A stretch of DNA of 64,000 nt from Phycisphaeraceae bacterium (lineage in GTDB: Bacteria > Planctomycetota > Phycisphaerae > Phycisphaerales > Phycisphaeraceae), in assembly GCA_028277745.1 (NCBI GenBank), contig JANQFR010000026.1, positions 43,297 to 107,296 of the forward strand, given 5' to 3'. Shown here one piece after another: positions 28,106 to 36,960 of this stretch (positions are counted from its first letter, which is position 1; each line of letters opens with the position of its first letter). The translations under genes and the position numbers were made by a program. The notes under the pieces are model-generated. The model ran no database searches. It had not been told where the DNA came from and saw nothing but the letters and a program-made list of their open reading frames with translations.

Positions 28106-29341
28106 ATGAATCACACCCCGACGCTTCACGTTCGCCTCATTCTGCTGCTCTGCTTCTACGCCCCGTCCCTCCTCGCCCAGGACGGGGTCACCATCGAGCA
28201 GGAACTGGCCGAGGAGCCGACCCCGGCGACCGACGCCCTGTTCCCCACCCCGCTCGAGCCGCTGCTGGACAGTTGGGAGCAGTTCAAGCGGGACGTGGAA
28301 GACGCGACCCGCTTCCAATTCGGGCTCGACTACAACGTCATCTACCAGGTCAGCCCCGACCTCGACGAGCCCAACGACACCGCCGTCGGCACCCTCAACC
28401 TCGTCGGCCTCTGGAGACTCATCGACAACCCTACCCTCGGCGTCGGCGAACTGGGCTTCCAATTCCGCCAGCGCGGCCACTTCACCGACGCCAACGGCAA
28501 TGAATTCTCCGCCAACATCGGCTCGCCCTGGTCCACCAACGACTCCTCCTCCGACAGCTTCACCTCCCTCCGCAAGCTCTGGTGGAGCCAGCACCTCTTC
28601 GACGAACGGCTGACCGTCACCGTCGGCAAACTCGACCCTGAGGACTACTACGACGCCAACGCCGCCAGCAGCGGCAACACGCTCTTCCTCAACCAGGTCC
28701 TCTCCATCAACCCCAACCGCTCCTTCCCCGGGCCAGGGCTGGGCCTCAACGCCAAGGTCGTCCCCGAGGATTGGTTCTACTTCACCGCCGGCTTCAGCGA
28801 CGCCAACGGCTCGTCCTCCAGCTTCGGCGCTTCGACCTTCAATGAAGGCCAGTTCTTCGTCGCCGGCGAGGTCGGCCTCACCCCCGACTTCGAGGGCGTC
28901 GGCCAGGGCAATTACCGCTTCACCGTCTGGTACATCGACCGCCACATCGCCGACGACTCGGACAACACCGACCAGCGCGTCGCCGGCACCGGTTTCGCGC
29001 TCTCGTTTGACCAGCAGATCGGCGACCACCTGATGCCCTTCTTCCGCTACGGCATCGACGACGGCCGGGTCGGCACGGTCGAGCAGTTCGCCTCCGGCGG
29101 CGTTGTGTTCACCCGGCCCTTCGACCGCGCCGACGACGCCTTCGGCATCGGCTTCGGCTGGGGCCGGCCGACCTCCCGCGGCGGCTTCCGCGACCAGTCG
29201 GTCCTCGAGGTCTTCTACCGCCTCCAGGCCACCCGCTCCCTCCAGTTCACCCCCGGCGTCCAGTTCATCTTCGACCCCGCGGCCAACACGAACCAGGACC
29301 TGGTCACCGTCTTCACACTCCGCGCGCGGCTCGAGTTCTGA
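28106..29341 (+). CDS. OprB-like carbohydrate-selective outer-membrane porin
   Basis: A 411-residue protein. It has a signal peptide (VRLILLLCFYAPSLLAQ) and a beta-barrel with the OprB family pattern: an N-terminal FGLDYNVIYQ strand, RKLWWSQHLFDERLTVTVGKLD, and alternating amphipathic strands to the end. The last residue is Phe in a closing strand (TVFTLRARLEF), as required for Bam insertion. OprB proteins admit monosaccharides across the outer membrane, which supports a Gram-negative-type envelope. It is transcribed divergently from the phoH operon across a 98-bp gap. Confidence 0.88.
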   Translation: MNHTPTLHVRLILLLCFYAPSLLAQDGVTIEQELAEEPTPATDALFPTPLEPLLDSWEQFKRDVEDATRFQFGLDYNVIYQVSPDLDEPNDTAVGTLNLVGLWRLIDNPTLGVGELGFQFRQRGHFTDANGNEFSANIGSPWSTNDSSSDSFTSLRKLWWSQHLFDERLTVTVGKLDPEDYYDANAASSGNTLFLNQVLSINPNRSFPGPGLGLNAKVVPEDWFYFTAGFSDANGSSSSFGASTFNEGQFFVAGEVGLTPDFEGVGQGNYRFTVWYIDRHIADDSDNTDQRVAGTGFALSFDQQIGDHLMPFFRYGIDDGRVGTVEQFASGGVVFTRPFDRADDAFGIGFGWGRPTSRGGFRDQSVLEVFYRLQATRSLQFTPGVQFIFDPAANTNQDLVTVFTLRARLEF

Positions 29342-29360
29342 ATTTTAAACAACAACCGGC

Positions 29361-29880
29361 TTAACCATCGACGGCGGGGCGCGGCCTTAACGTTCCGATC
29401 CGATTCTCAGTAAAACTGAATAATCTCTTCCGGCCAAAAAATCGAGCGGGGTTTCGGAGAGGCAAGGCTTCGGGTTTCGCGAGACGCTTGGTAGGCTTCG
29501 GCGAGTCTACAAGCAGCACATCATTACCGGCCGCCACGAGTAGGACAAAATGTTCCCAACCGCTCGGAGAAACCAGGCGTCTCCGCAGCAAATGAAGACG
29601 CCCAGCCGCAAGTTGACAGAAACAAGACCAACGACGCTCCGCGGCGCCATCCCCGTCGCCACCACAAAAACACCCCCACAGAGAACAATAGAAACAACCC
29701 GGCAACAGCGGATAACACAATAAGCCCGGACTTCGAAGAATCGATATCGCTCTCGACAGATACAACTGACGCCGGCTTGGCGGCGGCCGTCTCGGCGGGA
29801 AGCGGCATCGTCGGAAGCCCGGTTTCTTTCGGCGTCATCGCCGAAACCGTCTTATCGAGAACCCGGTTCAATTCCTTCTC
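29361..29880 (-). pseudogene. truncated C39-peptidase-like module, separated from the upstream gene by an in-frame TGA
   Basis: The TGA at 29881-29883 that ends the upstream gene is in frame with the sequence following it: EKELNRVLDKTVSAMTPK, a linker, a transmembrane helix (GLIVLSAVAGLFLLFSVGVF), RR-rich residues, and a second hydrophobic stretch ending in FAAE. This repeats the order helix-RRR-signal-like helix seen inside the upstream protein. The frame then stops near 29524. A different frame downstream reads SGWEHFVLLVAAGNDVLLVD, which resembles the C-terminal half of C39-type peptidases with their catalytic His and Asp, and runs to 29361. The catalytic Cys half is missing, so a deletion plus frameshift is likely. 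Confidence 0.55.
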
Positions 29881-32022
29881 TCAATACTCTGGGGTTGGAG
29901 CCGTCTCATACCGGATATTCCTGACCTGATCTTGGATTATATATCTGCTCGGGAATTGAATCGTGAAGATGGACTCATCAAAATCAGGATCATTCACGAC
30001 GACAGAGGAAGCCTTAAATTGGTATCGAAACGGCGCCTTACCATGCACGGCGTCTCTTTCATAGTACGCCCCGGTCGGATACCAGACGCCCGGAGCCGCT
30101 TCGGCCAGATCAGTAATCCGGATCGTTTCTTGGATCTTTCCTTTGATGGCCTTGTCATGCCGGAGAAGTGCGTAACCCCGATTCGGATCCACCCAGTACG
30201 ACCACGTCAGGCTGTCATCTGTCCCGAGCGTGATCTTGAACGCCGGCACGCCGTCGATCACATCATTTTCGACCCGGATCGGCGCGTCGGCTTGCTTCTG
30301 CCGGATGCCCGCCAAGTGTTCATGCAACGATTCGCCGTCCCAAACGTTGTGCAACGGCGTGGAGAACAAGGCGCCGGTCGCGCTGTCCGTGATGAAGCCG
30401 GCCAGTTCTCGCGGCCGTTCAGGATATATCGCGCCGTGCCCCACCCGGCCGGTTTTATCCATGGGGCCTGTCCGGCGAACGGCTCGGCGTCCTTCACGCC
30501 CGTCGTAAGCGACGTCAAACGCCTGTTCAAGATACTCTGACTCCCCGTTGGTCCACGCCGTCACTTTCTTGTTGTAGTTGATGCGCACCTTGCTTTGCGG
30601 CAAGCCGTTCAACCACGCAACGCCTGACCGTCCGACATCGGTCGATTCCCAGCCGCCCCCCGGCTCCTGTTCCTGTTTCTTCAATTCAAACTCCACTTTG
30701 ACGTTATGCAGACGCCCGCTCGAGTCCCTCATCGCATCAATCACTTCATCTAGGTCTGGAGGCGGGGTAGATTGTGCGAAGTTGGCGGTCCCTCCCGCGA
30801 GTAAAGCAAAGCAAACCAATAGAATTACATTTGTTGAAATATTGGAATATCGGCGCCTAACGACCTGAATAACTATCAAAAGTGCCGCAATACAGACGGT
30901 TGCAATTGCGCCTACCCATAGCCAGTGAATCCTTGATCCATTGCCGGGCGGATAATCATCAATGCCTCGCGGCCGTCCCTGAGATTCAATGCCCCGGGGA
31001 TTGATTTGGGGTGTGCGATTTTGATGAATCTCCGCTTCGTGGGTCGCCTGCTGAGATGCGATAATCTGTTCATCAAACACCGCATTCAGGTCGGCTGCCG
31101 GCGCGCCCGCCTTCATAACAACCCCAACAATCTTGTCCCGAATGACCGTGCCGGAAGGCCAGGCAATGTCAAATACAGCGTCGTTCCATTCCGGATCGTT
31201 GATCTTTGCGGCGGTTATATTGATACGTGTTCGCCGCCAGTCTTGCCCCGGTTGGCCGCCTGGCTTTTGCTTGTATTCAATTAATGCGTTTTCAGGATAA
31301 TAAATGCCGCCTGTCGGTTCGATGAATGAATGAACCGTGAGTCGTTCGATAACAATGCCGTTTAATTTCTTTTCATATCCGACGAGAGCATACGAACGCG
31401 CAGGGTCAAAATACCATATTTGTTGCCGGTCGCCGCTGGCCGGCATGACAGCCGTTCGCCTCTCGCCATTGAAAATGGCTTGTTGAGCGACAAGGTTATC
31501 TTTCTGTGAAGACAGAGATTCGGATAGATGCAACCCTTGTTTGTCAAGAACTCCAAAGACCGACAGCCCCCAACCTGTGAGTGCTCGCTCACTAGCGATT
31601 GTTCCTGGTCGTGCCGAATCAATTTCACCCCGCAATAATAACGTATTATTTGACGCCTCTCGTAGCGTTTGTCCCGCATGCCCGTTAAAAGCAAATGTGC
31701 CAGTACTATTGCTGAATCCTGTTACAACGCCACCTTCAACTTGCGGAAGCATACGTCGGTGAAATTTGATTTTTGACTTACTTCCCGGCGAACCGGCGTA
31801 CCACGCGGTCAACTGTGTTTCTCCGAATGGCCGCCATTCCTCACTTTCCGCGTCCCATTGCTCCGCCAACGTTATTGAATCCGCGCGGATATTGTGCAGG
31901 CGCTGCTCATTCACAGCGACTCCGGCAATGACGTCATCGACCGACACCTCTTGCGCCAGCAATGAGGCGGCAGCAAAAAAAGTCACAACAATACAAGCAA
32001 TCCAGATTTGATCGTGTGACAT
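29881..32022 (-). CDS. tandem LolA-like membrane protein of unknown function
   Basis: A 713-residue protein with two homologous extracytoplasmic modules. Module 1 (about 25-335) follows a signal peptide; module 2 (about 418-713) follows a transmembrane helix (366-388), RRR, and a second signal-like helix (397-416). The modules align at RLHNIRADSITLAEQW versus RLHNVKVEFELKKQ, and at IYYPENALIEYKQKPGG versus VWYPTGAYYERDAVHG, and look like the LolA/outer-membrane lipoprotein-sorting fold. Three helices in all would place both modules outside the cytoplasm. The stop codon is a TGA followed by an in-frame continuation that repeats the same helix arrangement, so the ancestral protein was probably longer. 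I cannot assign a function. Confidence 0.75.
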   Translation of the reverse strand: MSHDQIWIACIVVTFFAAASLLAQEVSVDDVIAGVAVNEQRLHNIRADSITLAEQWDAESEEWRPFGETQLTAWYAGSPGSKSKIKFHRRMLPQVEGGVVTGFSNSTGTFAFNGHAGQTLREASNNTLLLRGEIDSARPGTIASERALTGWGLSVFGVLDKQGLHLSESLSSQKDNLVAQQAIFNGERRTAVMPASGDRQQIWYFDPARSYALVGYEKKLNGIVIERLTVHSFIEPTGGIYYPENALIEYKQKPGGQPGQDWRRTRINITAAKINDPEWNDAVFDIAWPSGTVIRDKIVGVVMKAGAPAADLNAVFDEQIIASQQATHEAEIHQNRTPQINPRGIESQGRPRGIDDYPPGNGSRIHWLWVGAIATVCIAALLIVIQVVRRRYSNISTNVILLVCFALLAGGTANFAQSTPPPDLDEVIDAMRDSSGRLHNVKVEFELKKQEQEPGGGWESTDVGRSGVAWLNGLPQSKVRINYNKKVTAWTNGESEYLEQAFDVAYDGREGRRAVRRTGPMDKTGRVGHGAIYPERPRELAGFITDSATGALFSTPLHNVWDGESLHEHLAGIRQKQADAPIRVENDVIDGVPAFKITLGTDDSLTWSYWVDPNRGYALLRHDKAIKGKIQETIRITDLAEAAPGVWYPTGAYYERDAVHGKAPFRYQFKASSVVVNDPDFDESIFTIQFPSRYIIQDQVRNIRYETAPTPEY

Positions 32023-32391
32023 GAAATCGCCTCAATATCAACAATGCTCGATGGCAGATAAGCCGCGGGCTGTTGTAGAATCAGGGCCGGCATAGCCTAC
32101 CTCCTGCGGCCGTGGCGGCCTGCATCAAACGGATGGGAAGCAATAAAACAAAGTGTAGATCACAACCCAACCATGCATGACCGTTATTAAAAACCGCTGC
32201 AGTAGCATTTCACAGTTCATGGTCAACGAGAGATTCTATACCATCCCGCGCAAAATGGCTTGCCATTAAAACCACACTAACAACCGTAACCAATCTAAAT
32301 GGCGTCAAATCAAGCATCACGCGGCGGTCAACGCGATCCCGGCCCTGCGGGACGGCGCTAAACGGTTCGTTATTTGGTTTCATGCGTTCCG
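32023..32391. other. 369-bp intergenic region
   Basis: It contains no gene. The left part is the leader and promoter region of the tandem LolA-like gene (minus strand), with GAGG about 8 nt upstream of its start, and is less GC-rich than the coding sequence. The right end carries a REP-like hairpin (32338-32365) about 30 bp from the stop of the radical SAM gene. I see no other structure. Confidence 0.5.
32338..32365 (+). repeat. REP-like hairpin with CGCTAAACGG tail
   Basis: A copy of the dispersed element. The left arm is CCGGCCC, the loop TGC, and the right arm GGGACGG carries one mismatch, followed by CGCTAAACGG. Confidence 0.6.
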
Positions 32392-33525
32392 TCATCCATC
32401 AAACAACCCCATCTGAGCGTCCAGCCGCGGGCGGCGGAACGCGCTGCGCGACAGCGGGTTGACGTGCCGGTTGAGCCCGTGCTTGCGGGTGAAGACGTCG
32501 AAGACCTGGGCGATCTGCGTCGCGATGTCGCCCCGGCCGCGATGCCGCACGCCCCGTTTGGCGTTGTAGAGCTTGCCGCCCTGGGTCTGGCGGATCAGCG
32601 ACTCGATGCGGCTCGCCCGGTCGGGCACGCAGCGCTGCAGCCAGTCGAGGACGAGGTCCTTGATCTGGTAGGGCAGGCGGAGCATCACCCACGCGGCCCG
32701 GCGGGCGCCGGCGTCGGCGACCGCCTCGAGCAGCCGCGGCATCTCCTGATCGGTCAGGCCCGGGATCACCGGCGCGATGTTGACCGTCACCGCCACGCCC
32801 GCTTTGGTCAGTTCCCGGATCACGTGCAGCCGTCGGCTGGGCGCGGCGGCGCGGGGCTCGAGCTTGAGGGCCAGCTCGTGGTCGAGCGTCACCAGCGTCA
32901 CGATCACCCGCCCGGTGTTGTCCGCCGACTTGCGGGCCCACAGGTCGGCGTCTCGCAGCACCAGGGCGCTCTTGGTCATCGTCGACACCGGCTGGCCGCA
33001 CTCGGCCATTACCTCCAGGCAGCCGCGGGCCAGGCGCATCTTCTTCTCCAGCGGCTGGTAGATGTCGGTGATCGCCGACATGACGATCGGCTCGCCCTTC
33101 CACGACGGCCGGGCCAGCGCCTCGCGGAGCATCTGCGGCGCGTCAGGTTTGGCGACGATCTTGGTCTCGAAGTCCAGCCCGCAGGAGAAGCCGAGGTACT
33201 CGTGGTACGGACGGGCGAAGCAGTAGATGCAGCCGTGCTCGCAGCCGCGGTAGGGGTTGACGGTCCAGTCGAACGGCACGTCCGAGGTGGGGGCGACCTT
33301 GTTGATGATGTTCACCGTCTTGTCGGCGAAGACCTCCAGCGGGACGCGGACCGGCTCATCGCCGCGGCCCTCGTCGGCCCGCTCCTGGCGTTGGCGGTCC
33401 ATCTCGTCGCCGTCGACGTGGACCCGTGCCAGCTCGAACCGGTTGCCCGGGTTGACCCCCGCCCCCCGCCGCCGCGCGGGCCCGGCGAGCAGCGCATCGC
33501 GGTACTCGTAGTCGCTTCCGTGCAT
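32392..33525 (-). CDS. PA0069/Rv2578c-family radical SAM protein
   Basis: A 377-residue radical SAM protein with the 4Fe-4S cluster motif CEHGCIYC (C-x3-C-x2-C) after NPYRG, and the conserved blocks VMSAITDIYQPLEKKM and STMTKSALVLRD typical of the PA0069 group, distant relatives of spore photoproduct lyase. The reaction of this group is not established. I use the ATG at 33525: a TATAAT on the minus strand (33533-33538) sits 7 nt upstream and overlaps the alternative ATG at 33534, so that start would lie inside the promoter. It is a single gene. Confidence 0.88.
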   Translation of the reverse strand: MHGSDYEYRDALLAGPARRRGAGVNPGNRFELARVHVDGDEMDRQRQERADEGRGDEPVRVPLEVFADKTVNIINKVAPTSDVPFDWTVNPYRGCEHGCIYCFARPYHEYLGFSCGLDFETKIVAKPDAPQMLREALARPSWKGEPIVMSAITDIYQPLEKKMRLARGCLEVMAECGQPVSTMTKSALVLRDADLWARKSADNTGRVIVTLVTLDHELALKLEPRAAAPSRRLHVIRELTKAGVAVTVNIAPVIPGLTDQEMPRLLEAVADAGARRAAWVMLRLPYQIKDLVLDWLQRCVPDRASRIESLIRQTQGGKLYNAKRGVRHRGRGDIATQIAQVFDVFTRKHGLNRHVNPLSRSAFRRPRLDAQMGLFDG

Positions 33526-33532
33526 ACCTAAC

Positions 33533-33538
33533 ATTATA
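33533..33538 (-). promoter_or_regulatory. -10 box TATAAT, leaderless spacing
   Basis: A perfect TATAAT on the minus strand, ending 7 nt before the ATG at 33525. It decides the start of the radical SAM gene. Confidence 0.5.
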
Positions 33539-33607
33539 CGTACTTATGGGCCCGAGGCAAGCCCGGCGCCGCAAAAAAATGTGCCGCGCCCGCGCGCACC
33601 GCGTCCG

Positions 33608-33667
33608 CCCGGCCCTGCGGGCCGGCGCTAAACGGCCTCAGGATCTGGTTTAGCGGCAGGGCCTGCC
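33608..33667. repeat. head-to-head pair of REP-like hairpins (BIME-like)
   Basis: The plus copy (33608-33635) has a perfect stem CCGGCCC/GGGCCGG, loop TGC, and tail CGCTAAAC. The minus copy (33648-33667) begins GTTTAGCG and has a stem GGCAGG/CCTGCC. The two tails CGCTAAAC and GTTTAGCG face each other and are themselves inverted repeats. This paired layout resembles bacterial interspersed mosaic elements. It lies between the radical SAM and PEP-CTERM genes. Confidence 0.6.
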
Positions 33668-33689
33668 CCGCGCTTTCTGCGCGTCGCGC

Positions 33690-35303
33690 TCAGACGCGGC
33701 GACGCCGCGCCGGGGTGAGCAAGCCGCCGAGGGCCAGCAGCGCCAGCGAGGCGGGCTCGGGGATCGTTGCGACGAAGATCCCCTCGCTGCCGTCGGTGAA
33801 TCCGAGCAGGAACGCGGCCTGGCCCGCATCGTTGAAACCCGACGGCCGGCCGTCCTCACCGCCGGAGTTGCCGAGCAGCGAAATGGTCGAGACGGTGCGG
33901 AGCTCCTCGGTCAGCGGGTCGTCATCGACGTCGAAGAGATCTCCCTCCCTGACGATGAGGTGGAGCTGGCCATCGGGGTCGGTCACCCAGACGCCGCGAT
34001 CGTTGCTGTCGGTGACCGCGGCGCCCGCCAGGAAGCCGCGGAACATGACCTGCCCCGCGCTGTTGAATGCGAGGGAGTCGAAGCGGTCAAACACGCCCTC
34101 GTCGACGCCGGGCGCCGCTTTGCCTTTCAAGGCCACCAGCTCCAGCGTCCCCGAACCCTCCGACCAGATGCCCGAGAGACCGTTCTCGACGATTCCCGAA
34201 AATGCGGTATGCCCGTTTTTGTTGATGAGGAGCTGGGCCATGACGCCGGTGAATACGGCCCCGTCGGCGCCTGGGGCCAGGCCGCCTTCCCGGGCCACCA
34301 GCCTCAAGGCGCCTGAACCCTCCGACCAGATGCCGAAGCTATTGGTGTGATCCACCCCGGAGCCGGCGAGTTGCGCATGAAAGGCGGTCTGCCCGGCGTC
34401 GTTGATGACGGGGGTGTTCACGAAGAAACTGTAGAACACCGCCCCGCCGGCGTCCGGGGCCAGGCCGCCTTCCCGGGCCACCAGCCTCAAGGCGCCCGAT
34501 CCCTCCGACCAGATGCCGGTGTTGTTGCTATCGGTGACGCCGGCGCCTTCCAGGTGGGCCCGAAACGCGGTCTGACCCGCTGCGTTGAGGACCACGCGAC
34601 GGGAGGTGCCGATGCCGCCGAAGTGGCTGAACGTCGCCCCGCCGGCGTCCGGCGCCGCGTCGCCCTCTTGAGCCACCAGCCCCAGCGTCCCCGAACTCTC
34701 TGACCAGATGCCGCTGCGGGTTCCAAAGGCGTTATGGAAAATGCCATGGAACGCGGTCTGGCCCGCCGCATTGAAGACGGGGCTATCCAAGCCGCCGTTG
34801 CTGAAGACCGATCCACCGGTCCCGCTGACCCCGACGGCGCCCGGCGCCGGGTCGCCTTCCCGGGCGATCAGTTGGAACGGCCCCGATCCTTTCGACCAGA
34901 TGCCGACATCGTTGCTGGGGGTCACGTTGAAGCCGATGAGGCCAGCGCTGATCACGGTCCGCCCGGCGTCGTTGATTAAAGGGGTGGTCCCAAAGGCATT
35001 GAACCCGCCGCTGGGCCTGGCTTGAGCGATGATGGCCAGCGTCCCCGACCCCTCCGACCAGATGCCGCGGTTGTCGCCGACCACGTTCGTATCGCTGAGA
35101 TAACTGTGGAAAGCAACCTGCCCGAGGTTGTTCATGACAGGCGCGCTGAAGTCGCTGAACACGCCGAAATTCGTGCCCGGCGCGCGGTTGCCGGTCAGGG
35201 CGACCGTTCTGTAGGCGATATTGGCAGAGGCGATAGCGGTCCAGGTGCTGACCACGACGAATGTCATCGCCATTAAGCCGGCGTTTGGTCTTACGCTTCC
35301 CAC
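33690..35303 (-). CDS. repeat-rich PEP-CTERM surface protein
   Basis: A 537-residue protein with a signal peptide and a C-terminal IPEPASLALLALGGLL helix ending in RRRRV (PEP-CTERM). In between are about seven or eight near-tandem units of 50-65 residues, each built around GIWSEGSG-L-LVAREGD-APG followed by LNNAGQTAFH-like or INDAGQTAFHA-like strands. This resembles the choice-of-anchor/DUF7453 repeat found in PEP-CTERM proteins and predicts a beta-propeller-like extracellular domain. The repeats are similar enough to suggest recent expansion. It is probably anchored at the cell surface; the ligand is unknown. Confidence 0.85.
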   Translation of the reverse strand: MGSVRPNAGLMAMTFVVVSTWTAIASANIAYRTVALTGNRAPGTNFGVFSDFSAPVMNNLGQVAFHSYLSDTNVVGDNRGIWSEGSGTLAIIAQARPSGGFNAFGTTPLINDAGRTVISAGLIGFNVTPSNDVGIWSKGSGPFQLIAREGDPAPGAVGVSGTGGSVFSNGGLDSPVFNAAGQTAFHGIFHNAFGTRSGIWSESSGTLGLVAQEGDAAPDAGGATFSHFGGIGTSRRVVLNAAGQTAFRAHLEGAGVTDSNNTGIWSEGSGALRLVAREGGLAPDAGGAVFYSFFVNTPVINDAGQTAFHAQLAGSGVDHTNSFGIWSEGSGALRLVAREGGLAPGADGAVFTGVMAQLLINKNGHTAFSGIVENGLSGIWSEGSGTLELVALKGKAAPGVDEGVFDRFDSLAFNSAGQVMFRGFLAGAAVTDSNDRGVWVTDPDGQLHLIVREGDLFDVDDDPLTEELRTVSTISLLGNSGGEDGRPSGFNDAGQAAFLLGFTDGSEGIFVATIPEPASLALLALGGLLTPARRRRV

Positions 35304-35526
35304 GGAATGTCCTTTCCTGAACCGTCCTTTGTTAAGTTGATAGATGTGGCTGTTCTCTTTGGCACACAGTTGAACAACACTCCCCGCTCGTCCGCGCCTC
35401 CCCGCTGTCTTCGACCCAGGGATTTAGCTACGCGGAACTAAAGCACTACAGCAGAATATTTTCCGGATTTCAACCTGAAATTTACGGCGTGTCACCAAGT
35501 GGGTCATGTGAGGATTGAACCAACAT

Positions 35527-35542
35527 TGACTTCATGAAGTCA
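35527..35542. promoter_or_regulatory. perfect 16-bp palindrome, possible operator
   Basis: TGACTTCATGAAGTCA reads the same on both strands. It lies about 225 bp upstream of the PEP-CTERM gene start and 50 bp past the glycosidase stop. No regulator is encoded nearby. Confidence 0.35.
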
Positions 35543-35548
35543 GCGCGG

Positions 35549-35570
35549 GGCAGGCCGCTCGCTAAACCGG
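35549..35570 (+). repeat. degenerate REP-like copy with CGCTAAAC tail
   Basis: GGCAGGCCGCT followed by CGCTAAACCGG resembles the right half of the dispersed hairpin. The stem is poor, so this is a decayed copy at best. Confidence 0.35.
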
Positions 35571-35592
35571 GGAACGGCGCGATTGACCGCGG

Positions 35593-36885
35593 TCAAACGG
35601 CGTCGACGACCAGCGCCCAATCGGGGCCGCCGGCGGGGTAGGGGAGGTTGGCGAGTTTACCCGGGTTGGGGTGCTCCTCGGCGTCGAGGGTCTGGCCGGT
35701 GCGCGGGTCGTGCCAGCGGGCGTGGAGGCGGTCGCCGGGGAGGTGGGAGGTGTCGAGGGCCCAGCGGTGGAGGCGGATGGCAAAGTAGGCCATGAGGAAG
35801 CCCGGGCCGCGGCAGACGGCGGCGTGGTCGGTGTCGCGGGTCTGGCAATCGACCAGCAACTCGTTCGCGGGGATGCGTTGGTCGCACGGCCGGCTGAGGG
35901 CGAAGGCCTTGGCGTGCTGCATCTGGTTGGCGCCGGGCAATTCGAGGGAGGTGCGCCAATGGCCGACGGCGGTGGGGACGGGGCGCCAGTCGTGGTCGCA
36001 CATCATCCAGACGTCGTGGCAGCCGTAGGTGTGGCCACAGGCGCCGGCGAGGAGAGACCAGTAAGCGGCGCAGCGCACGTCGTGTTCGCCGAACATGCCG
36101 TTGGCGGGGTCGAACGCGACGGGGTGGTTCTCGTAGCAGGGCTCGCCGTCGAGGACGGGGCGGACGGGTTGGCGGTCGTAGTCGTCAGCAATCATGAGCC
36201 AGTTGGGGTTGGCGCGTCGGCTATGGCCGGACTGGAGCATGTGCATGTCGATCCAGTCGGCGTCGGCGACCCACCGGGAGGACGATGAGCCGCCGGGGGG
36301 GTGGAGCGTCATGAGGTGGCGTTGGGCCTCGGTTTCGCGGAGCCCGTGGGCGAGGGCGTCCCAGACGGCGCGATCGGCGTCGTCGCGGATCGGCCGGTCG
36401 CCGCCGTTGACCCAGACCAGGTTGTGGCGTCCGCCGAAACGATCACCGACGTATCGGGCGTATTGGCGCATGTTCTGCGGGTCGAAGATACGGCGTCGGC
36501 TGCGCGCCCACAGCGGGGTGAGGTGGCAGCCCCAGGTGGGCAGCAGCGCGATGGTGAGGCCCAGCCGGTCTGCGGCGTCGAAGAGGCGGTCGATGTGGTC
36601 GAAGTAGTCGTCGTTGGGGCGGGCGGGGTCGCCGTCGTGCATCATGAGCGGGCCGACGCGGGTCGGCTGATCGATCGGCCGGCACTCGGTGTACGCCACG
36701 GCCTGGATGACGTTGAAGCCTTGCTCCGCCCGTCGGCGCAGGTAGTGGAGAGCGTCGTCGAAGGTGAGGGAGTCAAACAGGTGCCACGCAGTGTCGGCGA
36801 GCCAGAAGAAGGGCTCGCCGTGGGCGTCGACGAGGAAACGTCGGTTGTCGCTGACGCGGATCGGGGCGGGGGCGGTAGTCGTCAT
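35593..36885 (-). CDS. DUF4038-family glycoside hydrolase-like protein
   Basis: A 430-residue protein with the DUF4038 pattern (apiosidase-like, GH140 relatives): FLVDAHGEPFFWLADTAWHL at the N-terminus, GFNVIQAVAY, IALLPTWG, then a conserved acidic C-terminal half of the TIM barrel (WVNGGDRPI, DGEPCYENHP). These proteins act on plant or algal side-chain sugars; the exact substrate is not predictable. There is no signal peptide, so the protein is probably cytoplasmic and acts on imported oligosaccharides. No sugar transporter or other glycosidase is adjacent. Confidence 0.85.
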   Translation of the reverse strand: MTTTAPAPIRVSDNRRFLVDAHGEPFFWLADTAWHLFDSLTFDDALHYLRRRAEQGFNVIQAVAYTECRPIDQPTRVGPLMMHDGDPARPNDDYFDHIDRLFDAADRLGLTIALLPTWGCHLTPLWARSRRRIFDPQNMRQYARYVGDRFGGRHNLVWVNGGDRPIRDDADRAVWDALAHGLRETEAQRHLMTLHPPGGSSSSRWVADADWIDMHMLQSGHSRRANPNWLMIADDYDRQPVRPVLDGEPCYENHPVAFDPANGMFGEHDVRCAAYWSLLAGACGHTYGCHDVWMMCDHDWRPVPTAVGHWRTSLELPGANQMQHAKAFALSRPCDQRIPANELLVDCQTRDTDHAAVCRGPGFLMAYFAIRLHRWALDTSHLPGDRLHARWHDPRTGQTLDAEEHPNPGKLANLPYPAGGPDWALVVDAV

Positions 36886-36960
36886 CGCTTATCGGCTTGG
36901 ATGGGTGGATTTCATATCGGCGGCGCTAAACGATGCGCCATGCGGCGGCGTGTGGAGTGG

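Noticed and set aside
27989..29029. Long minus-strand frame of about 346 residues opposite the porin gene
   Set aside because: The plus-strand frame has a signal peptide, barrel strands and a terminal Phe. The minus frame is a Gly/Val/Glu-rich shadow.
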